Below, one piece after another: positions 52,755 through 61,377 of a DNA stretch of 64,000 nt. A program made the position numbers and the translations under genes. A model generated the notes under the pieces. The model saw nothing but the letters and a program-made list of their open reading frames with translations, was not told the origin of the DNA and searched no databases. This stretch comes from Phytoseiulus persimilis (lineage: Eukaryota > Arthropoda > Arachnida > Mesostigmata > Phytoseiidae): positions 8,314,775 to 8,378,774 of the forward strand of contig CM075104.1 in assembly GCA_037576195.1 (NCBI GenBank), given 5' to 3'. Position 1 is the stretch's first letter, and every line of letters starts with the position of its first letter.

Positions 52755-52995
52755 GAGCTAGAGTGTCACGGGAGATCTGATTATACTTTTCGGGGGCCAC
52801 GGAGGTTATTCCGGAGTCAATCCGACCATATTTTTCGGCGCCCTCGCAGGTGATTCTTGGGTCGATCTGTTCATACTCTCGTGAGTATATGGAGCGGCCT
52901 CCGGGGCGATCTGACAATACTTTTCGGGATCTATGGAGGTGATTCCAGGGTTGATCTGAACATATTTTTGGTATCTTCGTAGCATGCGAATCGCA
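52755..52995 (+). repeat. Degenerate 45-bp tandem repeat (minisatellite), array 1
   Basis: Five to six diverged copies of a roughly 45 bp unit. Each copy contains variants of GGTGATTCTGGGGTCGATCT followed by GACATACTTTTCGG and a CTACGGA-like end. Because 45 is a multiple of 3, the - strand frames read through as 15-residue repeats (QINPGITSIDPEKYC-like). These are repeat artefacts rather than evidence of a gene. Confidence 0.75.
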
Positions 52996-53135
52996 GGTGA
53001 TTCTGACGCCGATCGCGGGTGACCGATCCGATAAGGGGCCGCAAGAGAACCGCCAAGCGGAGCCACGGTTGCCCGCGATGCCCTGCGGTTCCTGGCGGTT
53101 GCCCGCGGGTACTCCCCACCCCGGCGGGTATCGCC
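52996..53135. repeat. GC-rich module next to minisatellite array 1
   Basis: This GC-rich block repeats CGGTTGCCCGCGG-like words. Its reverse complement shares CCGCTTGGCGGTTCT with the block beside array 2 (54060-54090). The two GC-rich blocks are therefore inverted relative to each other, while the adjoining minisatellites run the same way. Confidence 0.45.
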
Positions 53136-53571
53136 GCCTTGTGGTTTATAATACCATCTCTAACTCCATCATGTATGAAGCAATCACAGAACCTTCTCTC
53201 TTATCGCTCATGAAAACCTCATGAAATTGCTCGTGCCCATGGCAAGGCACGGATGGGCGTACTCGATTCTCCTCCGGAACCGTGCGCATGGTCTTATTGA
53301 CTGACCGAAGAATTATGGCATGAGCGCGCTCAATTTATTATGTTCGAGTCGCTCGAGTCGCGAAATCAGATCGCGAAACAAAGTTCCAATCCAATACAGT
53401 GTAGCCTCGAGTTCTCAATGGCCTTGCTATATCTCTTCGGAGTCGGAGGGGGAAGATATTGTCCAGAGTCGACTGTCTCAGCCAGGTGCAATTCTTGCCG
53501 ATGGAAAATCTTAACAGGCTTAAATCTTGTTCTGGCTGGACTGAGGGCGCAGGAACTGTTATAAGGACATC

Positions 53572-53979
53572 ATGAACTCCTCTGAGCGATGGGCCGCGGG
53601 GTGCTTTATTTCGACACGAGTTGCGCTCCCTGATCAAGCTCGCGCGGGTGCCATTTCCGACCTAATTTCGCCAGAAGAGTGTTGGAGCCGGTGCCTGCGA
53701 AAAAACTTAGAAATACAGTGTCGAGCTCAGCTCTTTAGGAGAGCGTCCATTGGTCAAGGTGAACTCATATATGTAGATGTTGTGGCACCTCAGGAAACTT
53801 GTGAAAAGGAGGGACAAGGAAGCAGCCGCCGCTCTCCAAGTAGCAGGTCTGTCGACGTTATTTGGCGGAGTGCGTTCGCATGTCAGAGATATGATCTAGC
53901 TGAACCATCACTATGCTACAGACTTGGCTGCTGTACAAGGGAAATCCGTCATCGGTCTATAATTCTGGGAACAACCTGA
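53572..53979 (+). CDS. Possible Cys-rich (PAN/apple-like) coding exon
   Basis: A 135-codon frame starts at ATG 53572. Residues about 29-53 read ISPEECWSRCLRKNLEIQCR, which follows the PAN/apple pattern of two Cys in a helix (EECxxxC) and a third in the next strand, with an earlier Cys at position 11. A GTGAAC after ASIGQ could be a splice donor. Further Cys occur downstream (ACQRYDLAEPSLCYRLGCC). There is no signal peptide at this start, so a 5' exon would be needed. The frame sits between the two minisatellite arrays. The match is by eye only and could be chance. Confidence 0.22.
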   Translation: MNSSERWAAGCFISTRVALPDQARAGAISDLISPEECWSRCLRKNLEIQCRAQLFRRASIGQGELIYVDVVAPQETCEKEGQGSSRRSPSSRSVDVIWRSAFACQRYDLAEPSLCYRLGCCTREIRHRSIILGTT

Positions 53980-53989
53980 GAACCGCGGT

Positions 53990-54200
53990 CCACGGTCGCG
54001 GGTAGCCCCTCGGAACCGCGGCAGGACCGCAACCCGCGGGGAATATCCGTGACCAGGGGAGAACCCGCGGTTCGGCTTGGCGTTTTTTTGCGATACCTAT
54101 TTCTGGCCGTACTTTACGGGGTCTACGGAGGTGATTGCGGGTCGATCTGAGCATACTTTCCTGGGTCTGAGCAGGTGATTCTGGGGTCAGTCTGACCGGC
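53990..54200 (+). repeat. GC-rich module and minisatellite array 2
   Basis: A GC-rich block (GAACCGCGG, AACCCGCGG words) is followed at about 54115 by nearly two copies of the same 45-bp unit found at 52755-52995, in the same orientation. The order of block and array is reversed relative to array 1. Confidence 0.6.
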
Positions 54201-54710
54201 CGGTGATCGCTCGGACTCGGAAATTTATATTGAATATCGGAGCACTGCTCCGATCTATCCCGCGTTTCTGCTGTGTCAACTTGGAGCTCGAGCACACATT
54301 CCAAGGTGAAGATAGGCGTGGGAGAATGATGTTCGGCTCTTCCAATCATGAACGATATCAACGTCTAATCTGTAGAGAAGAAAGAACAGCGATCCTGACT
54401 CGATGCATATCATATGTTATGGCTCCCATCCCTCTCTGTTAGACTCGATGTCTATCGTTTTTCTGGTTTGGATTTTGCTATTTTCTGTAAAATTTCGAGA
54501 ACCTGATGGTCGACGAGGGAGACCTGAGGCAGGCCTATTCATCACCACACACCTCATTAGAAAGGCGCTCTAAGGCCCATTTCTTGGTCCGTTATGCCTC
54601 TTCGGTCTCAAATGTTCTGAAAACTGGCTAAGTTTTCAGAAGAGCATGCGTGGAGGCGAATTGAGTAGTCAGAGTTTCCCGGAAAGGTGTCCTTTGCACA
54701 CGGCTTCGCG

Positions 54711-55106
54711 ATGGAGCAAGAGTATCTACTCCCGCTCAGGACTGAATTCTTCCAGCGATCTGGGACGGAGAAAAACTCCATCGACTGGAACTCGAAACTT
54801 GGGCAAGCTCTTCGTAAAGCTTGTTGCCAGGTCTCTCTTCTCTGATGAGCTTTCATGTCTCATGACAGGTTATTGACTGGAAGAGGCCTTACGATGCGTT
54901 TGCGATGAAAGGCCGCTCTCCCACCAGCGATGGAAAACTTCATGAAACAGTTCACCAGACTAGCGCCGCCCATGGATACCGGGATCAAGTGGAATGCTAG
55001 TGTCAGTGGCGCAGTCGGATCCGGAATTCTCGCCACACGCCTACGTCTGGAGCACCCGCTAGCGGCTCGACTTCTAGCTATGGGATTGTTTCGAGAGGCC
55101 TCGTGA
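54711..55106 (+). CDS. Possible two-exon small protein, 93 aa
   Basis: I do not recognise the family. Exon 1 (54711-54813) encodes MEQEYLLPLRTEFFQRSGTE onward. It joins, through a GTAAAG donor and a CCCACCAG acceptor in phase 1, to exon 2 (54928-55106). Exon 2 encodes MENFMKQFTRLAPPMDTGIK and then a small-residue, weakly hydrophobic segment, SVSGAVGSGILATRLRLEHP, ending in TGA. An in-frame stop lies just upstream of each exon's own ATG. The composition is convincing, especially for exon 2, which could alone be a 58-residue protein. No signal peptide or Cys. The - strand is also open here. Confidence 0.27.
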
Positions 55107-55787
55107 GATTTCTCTACTATTGTCTGAGGGAATATCAACGCCTCTTTGGTTGGTTTCAAACGTTTACAGCTGCAGGAACGATATTTGAACCTCAGCTTAC
55201 CTGTCGATTCGAAAAAGGAACCGTAGCATCTCCTATTCGCACGGAAACTCGTGAGAGCTTCCTAATAACCTCCGCACCAATCCAAAGCAGGGCCTCTTCG
55301 GTCGCAACAATCGGAGGCCAAGTAACTCGAATTGGAACAATCGCCTATGAGCAGGGCTGAGAAGGATCCGGTCGAATGAGGGTCAGTTTCAGGCCATGGA
55401 GGAATTCGAATGCCAATTACAGTCGACCACGCTTATAAGAGACAGCTCGGGAAATCGAATGAAGTCTCTTATACGCGGTTTTCAATGTAGGCTTACATTC
55501 TGCCGGCGAGGGTTCGCGTGTTTGGCTGGAAGCTAGCCGCAACGAAACTGAAACCACCCAGAGTTGTGCTTTGCGGCACTGTCGAGAAGCATACGAGAGA
55601 TCGATGTAGAACGTAAGCTTCAGAACCGCTAGTTCAGCCACTGAACTTGATCCCATTTTTTCTCTCATAACCGAGGTTAGCTCGTTTTTCATGAATCTGA
55701 CGGTTTGCACAGCCTGTGTATGTCATAAATAACGTCCGGAATATGAAAAATTTCGTGTCGATAACAATTTGCTGATTTATTTGATTA
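55107..55787. other. No recognised feature
   Basis: Flank of the mariner element. Frames are short and unrecognised. Confidence 0.4.
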
Positions 55788-55789
55788 TA

Positions 55790-57465
55790 TTAGGTGGATG
55801 CAAAAGTTCTGGGCCCCTAATTTCAATCGCTCATAACTCCGCTCCCAGCAGGCGCAGAAAGATAATAAAATATACGAAATGTGCGGAATTCATTCAGCTT
55901 TCAAATGAAATAAACCGCAATCCAGAAGCTTCGTCCAGAAGCACCGTGCTTACAGGAGCGATTTTACTGAAAGGGTCGAAATTCGGAAAGTCGCGATTTT
56001 GTAGTTCCGGCGAAACTAAGACGATGGCCCCCTATTTTCTCTTCAGAATCATAAAGTTCGTCGGCCACGGCAAAGCGGAGATATCGGCTCCCGAAGATTC
56101 GATTTTTTTGTGATTCTTTGGTGACCTTTTTTCCGTCAATTGAACGGTCTCATGGATGGGATACGCTGGAATTTCCCTGGAAACGCTCAGGAGCGTCTTG
56201 GAACTGTTTTCTCAATACTTTTCGTCGTTGTTCGCCCTGCAAGAAGAGACCTTAGAATAAGAGTCGGATTGTCGGAATTATTTTCGTCTCTCCAGCGACG
56301 GAAGAGTCATTTCACTGCGGTGACACCATTGAGCAAAACACTCTTCATTTTCCATTAATCGGGTATATACTCGCCCTGTCTGTCGACGATTTCTCTCCAT
56401 CAATCAGGAAGTTTCTCAATACCTCTTCGTAAGAATTCTGGCGTTTTCACCCTTTCGAAGAAATGAACCAAATGGTTCCTCACCGCGCGAACGCCATTAA
56501 ACGACCTGATCGTGGCTCATCGTTCAGGTCCTGCTTGCCGTCTCGGAACTTGGCGAACCACCTCTTCACTGTGGAAAGAGACGGAGTGGCTTCGCGGAAC
56601 ACGGGTTCCATTTGCCGCTTCGTCTCCGCCGCTGAATTCCCCTTGAGGAACTCGTGGAGCATTGCGCTCCGGATCAGTTGATCTCAGTTGGCCATTCCGG
56701 GATGATGGCTAGAGTTTCTGAAACTTCCACGAACTTCACGGGAAACAGAAAAGATTCGGTGCTGCAATGAGCGCGTTGGAAGAACCTGTTGGTCGTCGCA
56801 CGAATGGAACGATACTGAAAATGGAATCCCAATCTCTCTCGGCCCCAGCGTCGGTTCTCGTAGCCTAACATTCGAGAACGTGACATTTTGTGAGAAAGCC
56901 AGCAAGTTCTCGTCGAGCGGACGGACGAGCGAGCGACAATGGATTTCCTATCGCACGGATTCTTCGCTTTTAGCAGCATCGTAGAGGGTCCGGTCGACTA
57001 TCAAGAGCGCCCGAGAAACCCATTGCATAGCTCTCTTCTGAGTACCACTTCTTTAGCAGTTTCTTCATCAGAGCCCATTGGTTCTCTTGTGCGGTTCCAC
57101 CGGAACGGCGTGGACTCTGGGGATGGTTGAAAGCAGGGTAAGAAGGCGTGCTTACGAAGCAGACATCACTGCTGATCCACCCGATGCGAGGGGCCAGTGA
57201 ATTGCTAGGCTTCTGTCGGTAGCTAGCTCGATGCATCTTTCCTTTGCTACAGCTCTCACAGCTGACAAAATCGGGGATCACTTCGACCCTTTCAGTAAAA
57301 TCGCTCCTGTAAGCACGGTGCTTTTGGACGAACATTGCGGTTGATTGCATCTGAAAGCTGACTGAATTCTGCACATTTCGTATAATTTATTATATTTCTG
57401 CGCCTCCTGGGAGCGGAGTTAAGAGCGATTGAAATTAGGGGCCCAGAACTTCTGCATCCACCCAA
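55790..57465 (-). mobile_element. mariner element with about 190-bp inverted ends and internally deleted transposase
   Basis: The element is 1676 bp and flanked on both sides by TA, the Tc1/mariner target. Its ends start TTAGGTGGATGCA and TTGGGTGGATGCA and stay alike for about 190 bp (55790-55980 against 57281-57465), far longer than the usual 30 bp mariner ends. On the - strand, 56662-56480 encodes the mariner helix-turn-helix: LHEFLKGNSAAETKRQMEPV and KRWFAKFRDGKQDLNDEPRS. Directly after it, in other frames (about 56475-56370), come C-terminal blocks (LRRGIEKLP-like). The catalytic core between them is missing. The ATG-proximal codons contain a TGA. It is therefore a dead internal-deletion copy that could only be moved in trans. 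Confidence 0.88.
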
Positions 57466-57507
57466 TAGTAACTCTCGTATCCTCAGTTCTGGGATTCGTA
57501 TTGTGTC

Positions 57508-59174
57508 TCAAGATCGAGGTCTGGACGTCTTCAAGTGAAAGTCCGTTATTCCACTCTGGACTCGCACCTTGAGAGTTTTGTTCTGAACTGTGCTCTTCAC
57601 GGCGTAAAATTCCTCGAAGCTCTCCACATTCACTTCCATGAATCTCCCGACTAAGGACAACGCTTCCAGAACATCTATCGTTGCAATACGCGGCACGAAG
57701 GGTTCTTCTTGTGCTTCCATGGCCCGGAGTTCTCCTCCTTCGGATTGGCCCGCACTCGACTGCGTGACTGCTTCACAGATCTCCGGATCCTCCAGCATTC
57801 TGAAACATTCAGCGTCACCATCGATATCGGCGAAGGCTGCGAAGCGCTCGTCAGTCATGCCCTCCGGTTACTCCTTTGTGGACTTCATCCTCGTTTTCTT
57901 CATTCTCGGAATCCTCGCTTTAGCTGAACTTGGCTTTCCGGAAGAAAATTCGTATTGTTGTCGCCGTGACCAAACACCATGAGCGCTTCAACAGATGGAG
58001 AGCATGCAGAACGTCGATCAACTTGACGGATGAGTCCGTGCTCTTTCCCGCTTCCAAATCACCAAGGACCATTCGCATGATCTGGCTGAGGTAGACTGCT
58101 TTTGTGGATCGAATGATGCCTTGGTCCAGACCAGTGGTTCTCAAACCCCACTCACCCATCGACCCCCTAGGCGACTTCGTTGAAGTTTATGGACTGCCGT
58201 CCCCAAGGGGTCGACCGTCCACCCTTGATCCACCTACGTGGACGCCAAGAAGTATGGTCAAATCCACCCCGGCATCACCTCTGTAAAACAGAGATCGGCC
58301 ATCGACCACTTTGAGAACCACTGGTCTAGACTCTAGAGGCTGAATCAACGGCTTTGTATTCGGCGGCATGAAAACAATCTGTATGTTTTTCAGAAGTGTT
58401 GAGGGATCAAGCTTGTGGAAAGTTGCATCGTCGCAGAAGGGGGGAATTTTGCGATCGCCCAGCTGGCTATCTCATTTTCGGAGTATCTCCGACCAGATCC
58501 AGTTCATCATCCATGCGTTCGCGCTACTGTAGTAGGGAACGGGTGGAGTGCCTCGCGAAAAGCAACATGGATTCTTGGATTTCCCGATTGCGAACATTTT
58601 CTTATTACACCCGCGGCGTTCTAAATGTCCACGGGATCGATCCCAGTTACGATCGAGGGGTACAACTTTTGAATCCATTGCGTCGCAGCTCCATGGTCAG
58701 CTCCTGAGCGTTCTCCACAAGCTCCGATGAATTTCGATGCCGTGCCTCTTCTTGAATCGATGCGAACAGCCCTCGTTGGCATCGAAGTCTGAGATACCCA
58801 GCTACGAAGCCAACTGCGCAGCTTTCTCTTCCAACAACACACCTGTCATAGGAACATTTTGCGCACGCATCTGCTGGAACCAGGTCGAAACAGCCTCGGG
58901 AACATCTTCATTCTTACTCATGCGTTTTCTTCTCCGGTTTGACTCGATGTCTTCTCATGAGAGCTTGCTCGGCTTGCTTCCACTTGAATACCAATGACCT
59001 TACAAATTTCTTGACCGCTTCATCAGGAGTGTGTGTCTTGAGGTAGCCCAGCAACTCTAACCTCTCAATGAGCTTGAGAGTCTTTCGCGAGGACGTATTG
59101 GACGAATCGCTGCGGAGCAATGCTCCTTTACCCTCATGGATCGATTCGGACTTGCCGGTGCTATCAGCCTCCAA
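57508..59174 (-). pseudogene. pogo/Tigger-type transposase pseudogene with nested hAT MITE
   Basis: Read on the - strand from 59174. The N-terminal helix-turn-helix (KTLKLIERLELLGYLKTHTP and later KWKQAEQALM) is followed by the CENP-B-like second DNA-binding domain (EKAAQLASWLGISDFDANEG, HRFKKRHGIEIHRSLW). The DDE region has VIGKSKNP-like and PVPYYSSANAWMMNWIWSEI, then MPPNTKPLIQPL, interrupted by a hAT MITE at 58132-58323. LDQGIIRSTKAVYLSQIMRM, VLHALHLLKRSWCLVTATTI and an acidic tail to 57508 follow. In-frame stops and at least two frame changes make it non-functional. The family is the pogo superfamily, whose transposases insert at TA. The terminal repeats were not identified. The mariner at 55790-57465 ends 43 bp beyond its stop. 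Confidence 0.9.
58132..58323. mobile_element. hAT-type MITE, copy 2, inserted in the Tigger pseudogene
   Basis: A 192 bp element with ends CAGTGGTTCTCAAAC and TTTGAGAACCACTG. Eight-base flanks GTCCAGAC and GTCTAGAC match at seven of eight positions, the hAT hallmark. It splits the Tigger codons for QPL and LDQGII, which are adjacent in intact family members, so the insertion is younger than the Tigger copy. Its interior matches copy 1 at 27432-27585 but keeps about 60 bp that copy 1 lacks. Non-coding. Confidence 0.9.
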
Positions 59175-59957
59175 TAACAGTCTCGAAGCGGTGGTGACGC
59201 ACGATCATGGACCCATATTTGAAAGCGTCGGAGCTGCACCTCGAATCAGATCGGGTTCTCTGGTTTACCTGAACCCTTCGTGATGCTTCCACCCCTCACC
59301 CCGGTTTCATATTCAGCGAACAGATACGTTCCCAGAACGTTCTCTTGTACGGGGGTTTTCGGCACGAACATGCTCGAGGACGGGAGTTCCAGAAGTGTCC
59401 CTTATAACCCACTTTCACCTACATATGATTCTCTTATGATTGGGTTTGCAAAACATGACGACCCATGACAGCTGAAATGAGGAAATCTGAAGGGTCTCTT
59501 CCAAGCGGTTCTCCCTTATGAGCGTGTCTCTTGTAAGCGTTGTCGACTGTATAGGGCGTGATTGTTCCCCCCTGGGGGGATGTTTCCCGATATCTAATTC
59601 ACTCCAATCAGCCTCTATTGTTTTATCGTCCACTAAAAACCTTCATGACGAAAAAATCACAGAAAAAATGCTACAGAATGGTATCTTTTCCGATGGGAAA
59701 AAGCTCCTACTTTTGAGTTGAATGATTATCAGAATCGACTCAACACAACACTAGGGAGCCATCCGAGTTGATGGATGAGAATATCCATGTTGGGTGCATC
59801 CGGGACCTACCTAGTCTGCATGCAAACATCAGCCCGATCGAGAGAGTCCAAAGGATAACAGTTAGCAATTCTTCATCCCGGACCCCTCCGATGGGCATCA
59901 TGCTCCTGGCGCTACAGGCATTAGGCTTGAGCTCAGCAATTAGGAGCCCCGCACATT
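59175..59957. other. No recognised feature
   Basis: Possibly the 5' flank and end of the Tigger element. I found no inverted partner for it beyond 57465. Confidence 0.35.
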
Positions 59958-60770
59958 TAGACATCATTTTCCGGAGTCCGGAATCCGCCGCGGACCGACC
60001 AAAACGGAATATGAATGCTCGGACCGACTGTTCCGCACCGAACCAGCCAGTCGGATGAATCATTTGCCCTGGACCGATAATCTGGAAAGTGATTTTCCGT
60101 AAGGAGAGACCCTGGATTAGCAGGATCGGGGCTAACTCGAGGTGAAATCCTCAAGCAGGGTCTTTCTCTACGGGAAATCACTTTCTGGACCATCGGACCG
60201 GCGTTCACGGTCGTGCAACGGCCGTAAGTTCCGCAATTTCCCCGCAGCATGCCCAGATTCTTGAGAATCTCCAGCACTTAGAATGATCACGAGGTGAACT
60301 TTGCACTTCCGACGCTCCCTGAGATCTCCGCTGCCAGCTGTCACAGTTCCTCAAAATCTCAAGGTATCAGACTTTCGATGTGAGTGTAGAAAATTTGACC
60401 GGCACAGAATTTCGGAGGAACCGTTTCCTATTCAATCTCCGATATCAATCTGCCGGTTCCATCACCCCCGCTAGCCGAAGACTTCAGAATCCCGGCTCCT
60501 GTTCTCGTTCCTGTAGGTTGAAGACGGTAGCCCAGACGCCGTGCAGGACTCACGGACGGCTTGAATGAATCACGGAGGCCGTGATACTCGGCCTCGAGTT
60601 CACCGTGAGTTTCCCCGCGCCAAATTCCCAGCCGTATGAATGATTCATAGCCAGTCAGGAAAATCACTCATCGCGGTGGCGGGTACGATGCGGACCAGCA
60701 GGTCCGAAAATTCAGATTCCGGACCGGTCGGTCTGCGGCGGATTCCGAACTTCAGAGAATGATGTCTACA
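59958..60770. mobile_element. Non-autonomous DNA element with about 110-bp inverted ends
   Basis: About 0.8 kb. The left end (59958-60070) and the reverse complement of the right end (about 60653-60770) align over their length: TAGACATCATT, then GGAATCCGCCGC and GACCGACC, then the weaker GGAATNTGAAT, TCGGACC and TCCGCA blocks. Identity falls toward the inside. The interior contains a second palindromic element at 60069-60201 and otherwise no recognised coding. Its superfamily is unknown and target duplications are not clear. Confidence 0.75.
60069..60201. mobile_element. Palindromic element nested in the 59958-60770 element
   Basis: About 133 bp, nearly all of it paired. The left arm GATAATCTGGAAAGTGATTT with the following TCCGTAAGGAGAGACCCTG is matched by the right arm, reverse complemented, GATGGTCCAGAAAGTGATTT with CCCGTAGAGAAAGACCCTG. 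The arms are roughly 45 bp with a loop of about 40 bp, giving strong hairpin potential. It may be a separate MITE or part of the host element's fold. Confidence 0.7.
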
Positions 60771-61236
60771 GGGTGTTCATCGTAAGTCGGGACTTTTCTT
60801 ACTCTCTCTTCTTCTGCTCATAAATCGGTGAAAAATTATCCGATTCTGGACTTTCTTTCTGCATTCGTTTTGCATTCGATAGCTGGAAGGATGGCGCATC
60901 TTCCTCTCGATTTTCGTGAATCGGTAGAAAACTGAATTTCGCAAATCGGCTCAAAAGTGCCTTTTCTTTCAAGTTTTCTCAAAAATCCAGTCGGCAAGCT
61001 TCTGAAGTCGATCGATCGAATTCGTAAGTGTCAGCAGGTCACGCAGGATAGGATGCTGCCCAAACGCCCGGCAACTCCAGATTTCTAGCTCAGGATCTGT
61101 GAGGAGGACGGAAGATCGTTTCAACCTTGACCTCAAGATCGACCTCCTGACAAGATCGCGTCCTCTTTGCATTTTGGCACCCAACTCCTCAGGGGAGCCG
61201 AATTCGGGGAATTTTCAGATGTCAGAAAGTTCTTAG

Positions 61237-61377
61237 ATTGGTCCAAACTACCTGACGAAGAAGTTTACGGGTCGATCCGACAACATTTTCAAAAAATTGA
61301 GGAGGCGGGATTTTCGGGGGGGAAAAAAAGTTCTCGGATCGACCCGACAACTCCCTGGTCGGATAGTCTGGACCAAT
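61237..61377. mobile_element. MITE-like element with two inverted-repeat layers
   Basis: About 141 bp. The outer inverted ends are ATTGGTCCAAACTACCTGAC and, on the right reverse complemented, ATTGGTCCAGACTATCCGAC. An inner pair, GGGTCGATCCGACAAC on the left and GGATCGACCCGACAAC on the right, also forms an inverted match on its first 12 bases. G and A runs lie in the middle. Non-coding. Target duplication unresolved. Confidence 0.65.
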
